64,000 bases of DNA from Zhengitettix transpicula. Taxonomy: Eukaryota; Arthropoda; Insecta; Orthoptera; Tetrigidae. The stretch is taken from NCBI GenBank assembly GCA_037074705.1, contig JAYJMR010000014.1, forward strand, positions 310,001 to 374,000, in the 5' to 3' direction. Position numbers and translations under genes: made by a program. The notes beneath the pieces were generated by a model that searched no databases, was not told where the DNA came from, and saw only the letters and a list, made by a program, of their open reading frames with translations. Within the stretch, counting starts at the first letter, position 1; every line of letters begins with the position of its first letter. Positions 53,622 through 63,084 of this stretch are shown here, piece after piece.

Positions 53622-54086
53622 ACGTCAATCTTAACGCTAGATCTCGGCAAGCAAACAGGCTGGGCAATTCTTACAGATGGAGTAATTGAAAGTGGGAGCA
53701 AAAGTTTTCATGGTAGCCGTTTCAGTGGAGGTGGCATGTGCTTCTTGAATTTTCGTAATTGGCTCAATTCTTTGAAAGACATTTCTGCAGTGTATTTTGA
53801 GGAAGTAAGAAGACATCTAGGAACTGATGCAGCCCATTGCTATGGCGGTTTTCTCGCAGTTCTGTCTGCTTGGTGTGAAGAGAACAATATTCCCTACCAA
53901 GGTGTTAATGTTAAAACTATAAAACGCTTTATAACAGGCAAAGGCAATGCAAGTAAGAGTGAAGTTATTGAAGCGATACGTGAAAAAGGGTTTTTTCCTA
54001 AAGATGATAATGAGGCGGATGCTTTGGCATTAATGTTTTACGTTATGAATTTAAGTAAAGATTTTAACACATTAAAAATACCGTAA
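53622..54086 (+). CDS. RuvC-like Holliday junction endonuclease with an ACG start
   Basis: About 154 residues. AAGGAG at 53609-53614 is followed 7 bp later by ACG TCA ATC TTA ACG CTA GAT, that is [M]SILTLDLGKQTGW with the first catalytic Asp (D7). There is no ATG, GTG or TTG in frame between the stop at 53592 and this point, and the next ATG (53736) would remove the first active-site Asp. Other acidic residues: E in YFEEVRRH and the final DDNEADALAL. It resolves or debranches phage replication intermediates. Either ACG is used as a start, at low efficiency, or the gene has lost its ATG. Confidence 0.75.
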   Translation, partial: TSILTLDLGKQTGWAILTDGVIESGSKSFHGSRFSGGGMCFLNFRNWLNSLKDISAVYFEEVRRHLGTDAAHCYGGFLAVLSAWCEENNIPYQGVNVKTIKRFITGKGNASKSEVIEAIREKGFFPKDDNEADALALMFYVMNLSKDFNTLKIP

Positions 54087-54188
54087 AAGTGGGTCCTTTC
54101 GGCCATATTGGCGGGTTTGGTAGGTTTGACCCCAGGCCTTCTTTAGCGTCAGAGATATTTTGAATATTAACTTTTTAATTATTAAGAT

Positions 54189-55403
54189 ATGAATTTAGCA
54201 ATCCACTACTATCCTACTCGAAACCTAGTTGAATATGATCGTAATCCTCGTAAAAATGATGACGTAGTAAACAGAATGTGTGCTTCAATCAGGGAATTTG
54301 GCTTTCGTATACCAATAGTTGCAAAAAGCGATGGCACTGTGGTTGATGGTCATTTAAGACTTAAAGCAGCAAGAAAACTTGGTATGGAAAGTATTCCAGT
54401 GGTCTTAAGTGATAATCTAAATGAACCACAAACTAAAGCTTTTCGATTACTGGCAAATCAATCAGCTAATTGGGCAAAGTGGGATGATGAGCTTTTGAAA
54501 GTAGAAATTCAAGAGTTAGAAGATTTACAGTTTGATCTTAAAATGACTGGATTTGAATTAGAAAAAGTTCAACATTTCCTTGATGATTTAGATAGTGAAA
54601 AAGAAGATCTTTCTGACTTAGCTATTGATGACAAAAAAGTAACAAAACCAGGTAATCTTTGGATTTTAGGTGATCATAGAATCTATTGTGGTGATAGCTC
54701 TGTAGTTGAATCATATAAAGCGGTATTAGACGATAAAATGGCAGATATTACCGTATGTGATCCTCCATATAACGTTGATTACGGTAGCAGTCAGGAAAGA
54801 AAAGATAAAAAGATATTAAACGATAATCAAGGTGAAAGGTACGAACTTTTTCTCTATGATATTTGCACTCATATTTTAGCATACACCAAAGGTGCAATTT
54901 ATATCTGTACATCATCATCAGAATTTTCGACGTTACAAAAAGTATTTGAAGAAGCAGGTGGTCGTTGGTCAACATTTATCATTTGGGCAAAGAATCATTT
55001 TACACTAGGAAGATCTGATTATCAAAGACAATACGAATCAATGCTCTATGGATGGAAAAGCGGTAATAAACGTGAGTGGCATGGAGGAAGAAATCAAAGT
55101 GATTTGTGGTTTTATGACAAACCAGTGCATAACTCATTACATCCAACAATGAAGCCAGTAGAGCTAATGGAGAAAGCAATAGTTAATAGCAGCAGATCAG
55201 GAGACATAGTACTTGATCCATTTAGCGGTTCTGGCAGCACACTGATTGCATGTGAGAGAACAGGAAGAATTTGCAGAACAATAGAGCTAGATTCAAAATT
55301 TGTAGATGTAACCATAAAACGTTGGCAAATATATACCGGAAGAGATGCCATTTTAGCCAGTACTGGTAAAACTTTTGCAGAAATTCAAGAAGAAAATTCG
55401 TAA
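54189..55403 (+). CDS. ParB-like domain fused to DNA methyltransferase
   Basis: 404 residues. Residues 1-90 are a ParB/Srx-like nuclease-type domain (VEYDRNPRKNDDVVNRMCASIREFGFRIPIVAKSDGTVVDGHLRLKAARKLG, with the DGHLR motif). The rest is an N6/N4 methyltransferase with D191PPY (motif IV) before the late LDPFSGSGSTLIACERTGR (motif I), the beta-class order. A known WO phage fusion. It could protect phage DNA or modify regulatory sites. No restriction partner is next to it. Confidence 0.92.
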   Translation: MNLAIHYYPTRNLVEYDRNPRKNDDVVNRMCASIREFGFRIPIVAKSDGTVVDGHLRLKAARKLGMESIPVVLSDNLNEPQTKAFRLLANQSANWAKWDDELLKVEIQELEDLQFDLKMTGFELEKVQHFLDDLDSEKEDLSDLAIDDKKVTKPGNLWILGDHRIYCGDSSVVESYKAVLDDKMADITVCDPPYNVDYGSSQERKDKKILNDNQGERYELFLYDICTHILAYTKGAIYICTSSSEFSTLQKVFEEAGGRWSTFIIWAKNHFTLGRSDYQRQYESMLYGWKSGNKREWHGGRNQSDLWFYDKPVHNSLHPTMKPVELMEKAIVNSSRSGDIVLDPFSGSGSTLIACERTGRICRTIELDSKFVDVTIKRWQIYTGRDAILASTGKTFAEIQEENS

Positions 55404-55431
55404 AAAGGAGCGAAAAGAGAGGAGGAAAAGA

Positions 55432-55911
55432 GTGGAAAAAATCACACAAACGGAATGGGCAAAAGAACTAGGAGTTTCAAAGCAATATGTCTGTTATTTA
55501 GTAAAGAAAGGAATAGTTGAGTTGGAGGATGGTTTGATCAATAGAGAACAAGCAAATGAAGCGGTGGCAGCAATAAGAGATCCAAGTCAGCCACTTAGGA
55601 GGAAAAATCCAGAAAACGAAAATACAAATAACCTTTCTACAATGTTGCTAAAAACGCGAATAAAAAATGAGATGGAACGTGGTAAACTGCTTGAGGCGAA
55701 AGCTAAGGCTGAGATTGGTGAACTTGTAGCAGTAGAGGAAGTAAAGCGCGATGCATTTAATGTAGCAAGAGTTGTCCGTAATAATCTGCTTAATATTCCA
55801 AATAGAGTTTCAGCGCTGCTTGCATCACTGAGTGACACTGAAAAAATTCATGGAACATTGACCGAGGAAATTACAAACTCACTTGAAGAGTTATCTAATA
55901 TTAAATTTTAA
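55432..55911 (+). CDS. Terminase small subunit (Nu1-like)
   Basis: 160 residues from GTG 55432, chosen because AGGAGG lies about 7 bp before it (an earlier ATG at 55375 is inside the methyltransferase end). N-terminal winged HTH (QTEWAKELGVSKQYVCYLVKKGIVELEDGLINREQANEAV), then helical parts ending KFAELSNI-like. It recognises packaging DNA for the large terminase. Directly before an ankyrin gene and the large subunit. Confidence 0.8.
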   Translation: MEKITQTEWAKELGVSKQYVCYLVKKGIVELEDGLINREQANEAVAAIRDPSQPLRRKNPENENTNNLSTMLLKTRIKNEMERGKLLEAKAKAEIGELVAVEEVKRDAFNVARVVRNNLLNIPNRVSALLASLSDTEKIHGTLTEEITNSLEELSNIKF

Positions 55912-55914
55912 ATA

Positions 55915-57399
55915 ATGGCTGATAACTTAAGTTTAGAATTAATAAAATGCCTCATCAATCAACCTGGATTAGATGTTAATGTTAGAGGATTAAATGGAAA
56001 AACCCCACTACATTGCGCTATAGAGTTTGATGAATTAAGTATGGTGGATCTGCTACTCACAAAAAAGAATATCAATCCTTTTGTAGAAGATAATGAAGGT
56101 AAAACATCTCTTGATTACGCCAAAGAAGCGAAAAAAGCAGAGATATTACAAGCGCTAATTAGTAACAAATACGGGTCAGAACAAGATAGCTTACTTCATT
56201 TGGCTGCAATGATAGGTGAAGTGAATGCAGTTAGATATTTGATAGGAAAAGGTATTGACGTTAATGTACGAAATGCTTTGCATCATACTCCATTACATCT
56301 AGCAGCAGGCATAGGACATGAAAATGTTGTCAAAATTTTAGTGGAAGAAGGAAAAGCCGAAATAGATGTCTTTGATGCACGAAATCAGACACCAATGCAC
56401 TATGCAGTTAATAATAAAAAGTTGGAGATAGTAAAGTTACTGCTAAAGCTAGGAGCAGATGTAAATAGCGCGCGCATGGGACAAAACTCAATGAAATTGT
56501 CGCCTGTGCATATAGCTGTAAGTAATACTAATTATGATGAAAGAGACTTATGTCTTGATATCCTCAAATGCTTAATAAGGGAGCCTAATGCTCAAGTAAA
56601 TTTGCAAGACTACGAAAATAAAACACCTCTACATTACGCTGAAAGACTTAAAACAATAGAGGTCTTACTAACTCGAGAAGATATAGACCCTCTGGTAAAA
56701 GACGATAGCGGCAAGACACCATTTGATTACGCTAAACCTGAGATAAAGAAGGCTTTGATGAGTAATAAGTACGGTTCTGAAAAGAATAGTCTACTCCATT
56801 TAGCTGTACAAACGGGAGAAATTGAGATTGTAGATGCAATTTTAAAAGAAGAAATCGATATTGATATTGTAAATAATAAAGGTCTATCACCGATTTACCT
56901 TGCTGCGGAAAAAGGGCATTTACATGTAGTAAAGTTATTGCTGAAAAAAGGAGCAAATTATACACCTGTTCTGCACTTAGCAATCAAATCAAACAATTTA
57001 GAGTTACTCAAAGTTTTGTTTACTGAAAAAAATGGGGCATTGCTCTGCAGAGATACCGTTGTTAATTTTCCAACCATTCATAATAAATATATAGCACAGA
57101 GAGAAATAGCAGATAAAAGGATGAAAAAACATAATAATATTGTCTGCATCTATGTTTCAATTAGTGCAATAGCAGTAGCGGCATATATAGGTTTAACGGC
57201 AACAACAATAAGCAGTGCAATCATTTTTGCAACAATAACAGGAGTATTTGCGCTTGTTATAGCAATAATGATAAGTGAGATGAGCAAAAGATATATAGAA
57301 AAGGAATTTCAGAAAAAGATGTTTATGGAATTGGAGGAGTGTAGTTCTACTGTTAATGATATCGAGATAGAACCAATTATGAGTAGATGCAGACAATGA
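55915..57399 (+). CDS. Ankyrin repeat protein in the head operon
   Basis: 494 residues. About nine to ten ankyrin units in residues 1-370 (for example GKTPLHCAIEFDELSMVDLLLTKKNINPF; DSLLHLAAMIGEVNAVRYLIGKGIDVNV; HTPLHLAAGIGHENVVKILVEEG; GLSPIYLAAEKGHLHVVKLLLKKGANYT), then two membrane helices (IVCIYVSISAIAVAAYIGLTATT and AIIFATITGVFALVIAIMI) and a basic tail. It lies between the two terminase subunits, an unusual place for a eukaryote-like gene. The stop overlaps the next ATG (ATGA at 57396). Confidence 0.9.
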   Translation: MADNLSLELIKCLINQPGLDVNVRGLNGKTPLHCAIEFDELSMVDLLLTKKNINPFVEDNEGKTSLDYAKEAKKAEILQALISNKYGSEQDSLLHLAAMIGEVNAVRYLIGKGIDVNVRNALHHTPLHLAAGIGHENVVKILVEEGKAEIDVFDARNQTPMHYAVNNKKLEIVKLLLKLGADVNSARMGQNSMKLSPVHIAVSNTNYDERDLCLDILKCLIREPNAQVNLQDYENKTPLHYAERLKTIEVLLTREDIDPLVKDDSGKTPFDYAKPEIKKALMSNKYGSEKNSLLHLAVQTGEIEIVDAILKEEIDIDIVNNKGLSPIYLAAEKGHLHVVKLLLKKGANYTPVLHLAIKSNNLELLKVLFTEKNGALLCRDTVVNFPTIHNKYIAQREIADKRMKKHNNIVCIYVSISAIAVAAYIGLTATTISSAIIFATITGVFALVIAIMISEMSKRYIEKEFQKKMFMELEECSSTVNDIEIEPIMSRCRQ

Positions 57400-59222
57400 T
57401 ATACGCCACATCTTTTTCTGAAGGTTTAAGACCAGATCCACTACTTAAAGTATCAGAGTGGGCGAATGAGTATCGAGTTCTAGCATCAACTGCAGCATCA
57501 GAGCCAGGTAAATGGAGAACAGAAAGAACTCCTTATTTAAAAGAAATAATGGATTCACTATCACCATCTTCACCTGCAGAAAAAGTAGTATTCATGAAAG
57601 GAGCGCAGATTGGGGGAACAGAAGCTGGTAACAATTGGATTGGCTACATCATAGATCAGACACCAGGTCCAATGCTGGTAGTACAGCCAACAGTTGAAAT
57701 GGGAAAGCGTTGGTCAAAAGGAAGATTTGCGCCACTGATTGAAAGTACACCATGTTTAAAAAGTAAAGTAAAAGACCCAAGGTCAAGAGACTCAGGAAAT
57801 ACTGTGCAAAGTAAGGAGTTTCCAGGTGGAATAGTAGTAATAACCGGAGCAAATAGCAGTGTAGGACTTCGTTCTATGCCAGTAAAATATCTCTTTCTTG
57901 ATGAGATAGATGCATATCCAGGAGATTCAGGAGGAGAAGGAGATCCAGTTTTACTCAGCATAGCTCGTACCAATACATTTGCACGGCGAAAGATTTTTTT
58001 AGTATCAACACCAACGATTCATGGAATAAGCAGAATTGAGAAGGAATTTGAAGCAACAGATAAGAGATATTTTTTTGTACCATGTCCGCATTGTAATTAC
58101 TATCAAGTTCTAAAATGGTCACAAATAAAATGGGAAAACAACGACTCAAGAACAGCACATTATGTCTGCACTGAATGTAGCGGCAAAATAGAAAATCATC
58201 AAAAGACAGAGATGCTTGAGCGTGGAGAATGGAGAGCTACAGAGGCAAAAGAAGGGGAGAAAAAAGGATTTCATCTTTCAAGTCTTTATAGCCCAGTTGG
58301 TTGGTATAGTTGGCAACAAGCAGTAGAAGATTTTCTTCATGCAAAAGAAAGTGAACAATTACTAAAAGTATGGATAAATACTACGCTTGGAGAAACGTGG
58401 GTAGATAAAGGAGAAGTACCTGATTGGAAGCAATTATTTAACAGGAGAGAATTTTTTCAGATTGGCACAGTACCAAGGAGAGAAGTGGTACTTACTGCAG
58501 GAGTAGATGTCCAAAAAGATCGTCTAGAGGTGGAAGTTGTAGCATGGGGAAAAAGTCGTGAAAGTTGGTCAATAGACTACCGAGTATTTGAAGGAGATAC
58601 AGGAGGTGGAGAAGTATGGGGAAAGCTTTCGGAGCTCCTCAATCATCATTTTATCGGTGAAAATGGGCTTGAATATATGATAAGTATGATGGCAGTAGAT
58701 GCTGGATATGCAACGCAAGAAGTATACAACTGGGTAAGAGGTCATCAAGGATCTGGAAGAGTAATGGCAGTTAAAGGTGTAAATAAAGCCCTAGTGCCAC
58801 TTAGCAGCCCAAGTAGAGTTGATATAACAGTTGGTGGTCAAAAGCTAAAAAGAGGAATAAAGCTCTGGCCAGTAGGAGTATCGATATTAAAGTCAGAGCT
58901 TTTTCAGCTACTTAATATTTTAAAAGAAGAAGAGAAAGTGCCAGCAGGATATTGTCATTTTCCTGAGTATGCACCCGAATATTTTAAGCAGTTAACGGCA
59001 GAGCAATTAGTCAGTAAGGTAGTAAAAGGATACACCAAACAGGAGTGGCAAAAGGTAAGAGAAAGAAATGAAGTGCTAGACTGCCGAATTTACGCAAGAG
59101 CAGCATCTATTGCGCTTGGAATCGATCGTTGGCCAGAGAGTAAATGGAATAGTTTAAGTGAAAAGCCAGAAAGCAAAAAACCTAAAAAAGTGAGACAAAG
59201 CAAATGGTTGAATGAGAAGTAA
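57396..59222 (+). CDS. Terminase large subunit (lambda gpA-like)
   Basis: 608 residues from ATG 57396 (ATGA overlap). ATPase part: EKVVFMKGAQIGGTEAGNNWIGYIID (Walker A-like region) and YLFLDEIDAYPGDSGGEGDP (Walker B). A zinc-finger-like CPHCNYYQ...CTECSG pair, then the RNase H-type nuclease AGVDVQKDRLEVEVVAWG and MMAVDAGYATQEVYNWV. Cuts and packages phage DNA. Full length. Confidence 0.95.
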   Translation: MIYATSFSEGLRPDPLLKVSEWANEYRVLASTAASEPGKWRTERTPYLKEIMDSLSPSSPAEKVVFMKGAQIGGTEAGNNWIGYIIDQTPGPMLVVQPTVEMGKRWSKGRFAPLIESTPCLKSKVKDPRSRDSGNTVQSKEFPGGIVVITGANSSVGLRSMPVKYLFLDEIDAYPGDSGGEGDPVLLSIARTNTFARRKIFLVSTPTIHGISRIEKEFEATDKRYFFVPCPHCNYYQVLKWSQIKWENNDSRTAHYVCTECSGKIENHQKTEMLERGEWRATEAKEGEKKGFHLSSLYSPVGWYSWQQAVEDFLHAKESEQLLKVWINTTLGETWVDKGEVPDWKQLFNRREFFQIGTVPRREVVLTAGVDVQKDRLEVEVVAWGKSRESWSIDYRVFEGDTGGGEVWGKLSELLNHHFIGENGLEYMISMMAVDAGYATQEVYNWVRGHQGSGRVMAVKGVNKALVPLSSPSRVDITVGGQKLKRGIKLWPVGVSILKSELFQLLNILKEEEKVPAGYCHFPEYAPEYFKQLTAEQLVSKVVKGYTKQEWQKVRERNEVLDCRIYARAASIALGIDRWPESKWNSLSEKPESKKPKKVRQSKWLNEK

Positions 59223-59223
59223 G

Positions 59224-59448
59224 ATGTACAGCGAAGAGTATTTAATTCAAGTCGAAGAAGCGATAAAGAAACTACAAAACGGAGAGCGAGTAGTATCAAT
59301 TGCATATGGTGACCATGTGGTGAGATATGCTGAAGTTCAGATAAATGACTTGCTGAATTTACGGCAACGTATTAAGGCTGAACTGAAAGTTGCAGGTATG
59401 AAGCCTAAACGAAAGATTATTTTTGCAACAAATAAAGGAGTTATATGA
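59224..59448 (+). CDS. W: Head-tail joining protein W (lambda gpW-like)
   Basis: 74 residues (MYSEEYLIQVEEAIKKLQNGERVVSIAYGDHVVRYAEVQINDLLNLRQRIKAEL). The helix, short beta hairpin and helix pattern with GERV is that of lambda gpW. Start 59224 lies just after the terminase stop; an in-frame ATG at 59212 is possible. It fills the portal end before the tail joins. Confidence 0.88.
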   Translation: MYSEEYLIQVEEAIKKLQNGERVVSIAYGDHVVRYAEVQINDLLNLRQRIKAELKVAGMKPKRKIIFATNKGVI

Positions 59449-60149
59449 GGGAAAATTTTCTGAGAAAAGTTGTAAAAGAGGAATATTCTGAATTTTTAGA
59501 GCAATTAAAAACTTTCATAAAACTATGGGACAATAGAGAGAGTTCAGTAAATGGAATAATAGATTTGTCACATTGGCAAGAAAATGTGGATTTTGAGTTA
59601 GCTAAAGAGAGTGGTATAGTTGGAGTAATTCATAAGGCAACGCAAGGAACAGAGTACATAGATTCAAAATACAAAGAAAGAAGAAAAGAAGCTGAAGACT
59701 TGGGTCTATTATGGGGTTCATATCATTTCGGTGTAGGGGAAGATGGAAAGGATCAGGCAAATCACTTTTTGAATACAGTGGGTAAAGCTAAAAATACAAT
59801 TGTTGCTCTTGATATTGAAGAGAACGAAAGTGGAAAAAATATAGAACCAAGACAAGCAGAAGATTTTATTAAAAAAGTTCAAGAAGAAACAGGGCGTTCA
59901 CCTTTAGTGTATGGAGGTGCTAAATTTTTGAAAGATTTTGCTACACCAATTTTGACTAAATGTCCATTATGGATAGCAAGATATGGAGATCAACCTGTTT
60001 TACCGCAAGGCTGGAATAAGTGGATTTTATGGCAATACACCGACGGTAAAAATGGTCCAGAGCCACATGAAGTAAGTGGAATCGGAAAATGTGACAGAAA
60101 TAAATTTAACGGCACATTAAAAGAATTAAGAGAATTTTGGTTAGTATGA
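59445..60149 (+). CDS. GH25 lysozyme (endolysin)
   Basis: 234 residues. Typical GH25 pattern: GIIDLSHWQENVDFELAKESGIVGVIHKATQGTEYID, GSYHFGVGEDGKDQANHFLNTV, VALDIEENESGKNIEPRQAEDFI (D-x-E acids), SPLVYGGAKFL, and PLWIARYGDQPVLPQGWNKWILWQYTDG. It cleaves peptidoglycan glycan strands. Found in WO phages although Wolbachia makes little wall. No signal peptide, so it needs a holin for export. Confidence 0.93.
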   Translation: MRENFLRKVVKEEYSEFLEQLKTFIKLWDNRESSVNGIIDLSHWQENVDFELAKESGIVGVIHKATQGTEYIDSKYKERRKEAEDLGLLWGSYHFGVGEDGKDQANHFLNTVGKAKNTIVALDIEENESGKNIEPRQAEDFIKKVQEETGRSPLVYGGAKFLKDFATPILTKCPLWIARYGDQPVLPQGWNKWILWQYTDGKNGPEPHEVSGIGKCDRNKFNGTLKELREFWLV

Positions 60150-61552
60150 TGCTGAAAAATTTCAAACAACTATTTAGCAAGCCAAAAATCAAAAGTTCAG
60201 CCTGGGATGCAGCAGGGTCAGGAAGAAGATTTTTTCACTTTCAACCAGAGTTAGGAAGTATAAACAATTTGCTGTCTCAAAGCCTTGAAACTTTACGTAG
60301 TAGATCACGTGATATGGTGAGAAAAAATCCATATGCAGCAAATATTATTGATACAATAGTAAGTAACTCTATTGGAACAGGAATAAAGCCGCAATCAAAA
60401 GCAAAGAATGCAGAATTTAGAAAGAAAGTGCAAGAATTATGGCTAAAATGGACAGATGAAGCAGATAGTAACGGAGTAAGTGATTTTTATGGTCTGCAGG
60501 CTCTAGTATGCAGAAGTATGATAGAGGGAGGAGAATGTTTTGTACGTTTAAGAACGAGAAAGCTGGAAGATAGATTTTCTGTACCATTACAACTGCAAGT
60601 ACTTGAGTCTGAACATTTAGATAATAAAACAAATCAAACTTTAGGAAATGGTAATGTAATAAGAAACGGGATTGAGTTTAACAGGCTTGGGCAAAGAGAA
60701 GCATACTACCTATTTAAAGAACACCCTGGTGAAAATACCTTTGGAGAGTCAGTAAGAGTGCCAGCAAACGATGTTTTACATATCTATAGACCACTAAGAC
60801 CTGGGCAAATTAGGGGAGAACCATGGCTTTCGAGTATACTTCTGAAACTTTATGAGCTTGATCAATATGATGATGCAGAATTAGTAAGAAAAAAGACAGC
60901 AGCGATGTTTGCAGGGTTTATTACAAGACTCGATCCTGAGACAAATATTTTAGGAGAAGGTGAAAGTAATGAGCAAGGAGTAGCACTATCAGGTTTAGAG
61001 CCAGGAACAATGCAGCTTTTAGACCCAGGAGAAGATATAAAATTTTCAGAGCCATCAGATGTTGGAGGAAGTTATGAAGCGTTTATGAGACAGCAACTCA
61101 GAGCAATAGCGATTGGTACAGGGATAACATATGAGCAGCTAACAGGAGATTTAACCGGTGTTAATTATTCATCCATTCGAGCAGGGCTGATAGAGTTTCG
61201 CAGAAGGTGTGCAATGTTACAGCATAACGTGATAGTGTTCCAGTTTTGTAGACCTATTTGGAATAGATGGCTAGAATTAGCAGTGCTTTGTGGAGAACTA
61301 AGTATAGATGAAAAAGTAGTAAAAGCAGCGAAAGAAGAAGTGAAATGGATACCACAGGGATTTGATTGGGTGGATCCTTTAAAAGATCAACAAGCACAGC
61401 AAATGGCAGTAAGGAATGGCTTCAAAAGTCGATCGGAAGTAGTATCAGAAATGGGTTACGATGTAGAAGAAATAGATCAAGAAATAGCAGAAGATAAAAA
61501 GCGTGCAAATAGTCTCAATTTAATGTTTGACTCTGATTGCAAAGGATTATGA
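60146..61552 (+). CDS. Portal protein (lambda gpB-like)
   Basis: 468 residues from ATG 60146, overlapping the lysozyme stop (ATGA). AWDAAGSGRRFFHF near the start, SRDMVRKNPYAANIIDTIVSNSIGTGIKPQ, VPANDVLHIYRPLRPGQIRGEPWLSS and GVNYSSIRAGLIEFRRRCAMLQHNVI are the lambda-type portal signatures. Forms the dodecameric DNA gate. Next gene also overlaps by ATGA. Confidence 0.95.
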   Translation: MMLKNFKQLFSKPKIKSSAWDAAGSGRRFFHFQPELGSINNLLSQSLETLRSRSRDMVRKNPYAANIIDTIVSNSIGTGIKPQSKAKNAEFRKKVQELWLKWTDEADSNGVSDFYGLQALVCRSMIEGGECFVRLRTRKLEDRFSVPLQLQVLESEHLDNKTNQTLGNGNVIRNGIEFNRLGQREAYYLFKEHPGENTFGESVRVPANDVLHIYRPLRPGQIRGEPWLSSILLKLYELDQYDDAELVRKKTAAMFAGFITRLDPETNILGEGESNEQGVALSGLEPGTMQLLDPGEDIKFSEPSDVGGSYEAFMRQQLRAIAIGTGITYEQLTGDLTGVNYSSIRAGLIEFRRRCAMLQHNVIVFQFCRPIWNRWLELAVLCGELSIDEKVVKAAKEEVKWIPQGFDWVDPLKDQQAQQMAVRNGFKSRSEVVSEMGYDVEEIDQEIAEDKKRANSLNLMFDSDCKGL

Positions 61553-62595
61553 TGCTCTTAGGAAAACCATTAATGCTTGAACCAAGGAGTTTTGAGCTAT
61601 TGTCATTAAACAATCAAAAACATCCCACGTTTAAAAACATAAAGCACTCCATCAAAAGTAACGTAGAAAGAACTGCAATTATACCAATTCATGGAATCTT
61701 GACGAAAAAACCAGGTGCGTTTGATGAAATGCTTGGGATGACATCATATGAGCAAATAGAAGAACAAATTGCACAAGCATTAGCAGATAGTAGTATAGAG
61801 ACTATTTTACTGGACATAGATAGCCCAGGAGGAGAGGTAAATGGAGTATTTGACTTAGCTGATTTTATCTATAGTGCAAGAGGAAAAAAGAGGATAATAG
61901 CGATAGCAAATGATGATGCATACTCTGCTGCATATGCTATAGCTTCAAGCGCTGAGAAGGTATTTGTGAGTAGAACTTCAGGAGTAGGAAGTGTTGGAGT
62001 AATAGCAAGTCACATAGATCAAAGTAGGTTTGATGAAAAGCAAGGTATTAAGTATACCACAATCTTTGCTGGTAGTCGAAAGAATGATTTAAATCCACAT
62101 GAGCCAATGACGTCTGAAAGTCTGGGAAGCTTACAAAAAGAAGTAGACCGACTATATGAAATGTTTTTGCAGCTAATAGCAAGGAACAGAGGTCTTTCAA
62201 TTGAAAAGATTCGATCAACAGAGGCAGGGCTATATTTTGGGGAGAAAGCAGTAGAAATAGGCCTTGCAGACGGAATGACAATTCTTTCATCTATTAATAA
62301 AAATAGGAGTATTACTATGAATGAACAAACTACAAATGACCTAGAAACTGATAATTTAACCAAGTATCGTACTGAAGTTCTTGAATTAATACGTTTATGT
62401 AATTTATCGAAGATGCCAGAAAAGATAGGAGAATTTATTGAGCAAAGTGTAAGTGTTGAGCAAGCAAGGGAGGTTTTAATGGAATTACTTGCAGAGAGAA
62501 CGAAAAAGACAGAGATACTGAGTGCAATACCACAGAATTCAGGAGAAGAGTTGATGATGCAGGTAGCGAAAAGTCGTGCGCAATCAAACATTTAA
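61549..62595 (+). CDS. Head maturation protease (S49 family, lambda gpC-like)
   Basis: 348 residues from ATG 61549. SppA/S49 fold: IETILLDIDSPGGEVNGVFDLADFIY, IAIANDDAYSAAYAIASSAEKVFVSRTSGVGSVGVIASHID with the nucleophile Ser in the AYSAAY region. The C-terminal about 90 residues (from MNEQTTNDLETD, 62318) are the scaffold-like part, with a possible internal start as in lambda Nu3. Cuts itself and the head proteins during maturation. Confidence 0.92.
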   Translation: MMLLGKPLMLEPRSFELLSLNNQKHPTFKNIKHSIKSNVERTAIIPIHGILTKKPGAFDEMLGMTSYEQIEEQIAQALADSSIETILLDIDSPGGEVNGVFDLADFIYSARGKKRIIAIANDDAYSAAYAIASSAEKVFVSRTSGVGSVGVIASHIDQSRFDEKQGIKYTTIFAGSRKNDLNPHEPMTSESLGSLQKEVDRLYEMFLQLIARNRGLSIEKIRSTEAGLYFGEKAVEIGLADGMTILSSINKNRSITMNEQTTNDLETDNLTKYRTEVLELIRLCNLSKMPEKIGEFIEQSVSVEQAREVLMELLAERTKKTEILSAIPQNSGEELMMQVAKSRAQSNI

Positions 62596-62607
62596 AGTAT
62601 GTGTATA

Positions 62608-62640
62608 ACCGCCGTGTATAACAACCACAAATATGGCGGT
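62608..62640 (+). other. Hairpin between protease and decoration genes
   Basis: ACCGCC at 62608-62613 can pair with GGCGGT at 62635-62640 over a 21-base loop. It is followed by A-rich sequence, not T, so it is not a normal terminator. It could protect or process the highly expressed decoration/capsid mRNA. Confidence 0.35.
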
Positions 62641-62669
62641 AAAAAAATAAAAAAAGGAGAGAAAAAGAC

Positions 62670-63041
62670 ATGATAAGTATAACTGAAGGAAATAATTTAG
62701 GAGATCTTCTGAAATATGAAGTGTCCAACTTATATTCAAGAGATCAGATAACAGTAGCCAAGGGACAAAATCTAAAGCTGGGAACAGTAGTTGGTTATGA
62801 TACTAAAGATGGTTTTATTAAAGCTTTAAATCCAACTGCCACAGATGGTACACAAACGGCGATAGGAGTGATAGCAAGCGATGTAAACGCAAAGGAAAAT
62901 AGTAAAGGAGTAATTATTGCTCGTGGTGCCATGCTAGCTGATCATGCAGTTGTGTGGCCAGCAAATATTACTGAAGAACAGAAAGCTACAGCAATAAAGC
63001 AACTTGAAGGACGAGGAATCATTATCCGTAAAGCGGCCTAA
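62670..63041 (+). CDS. Head decoration protein D (lambda gpD-like)
   Basis: 123 residues, ribosome site AGGAGA before ATG. EVSNLYSRDQITVAKGQNLKLGTVVGYDTKDGFIKALNP...AIGVIASDVNAKENSKGVIIARGAMLADHAVVWP is the lambda gpD/HDPD pattern. Trimeric cement protein on the capsid. Placed directly before the capsid gene. Confidence 0.93.
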   Translation: MISITEGNNLGDLLKYEVSNLYSRDQITVAKGQNLKLGTVVGYDTKDGFIKALNPTATDGTQTAIGVIASDVNAKENSKGVIIARGAMLADHAVVWPANITEEQKATAIKQLEGRGIIIRKAA

Positions 63042-63084
63042 AGCTATATTAAACAATAAAAAACACAAAGGGGGAAAAGAAAAA

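Noticed and set aside
62608..62640. Rho-independent terminator between protease and decoration genes
   Set aside because: The hairpin loop is long and is followed by A residues on the coding strand; transcription into the capsid gene is required.
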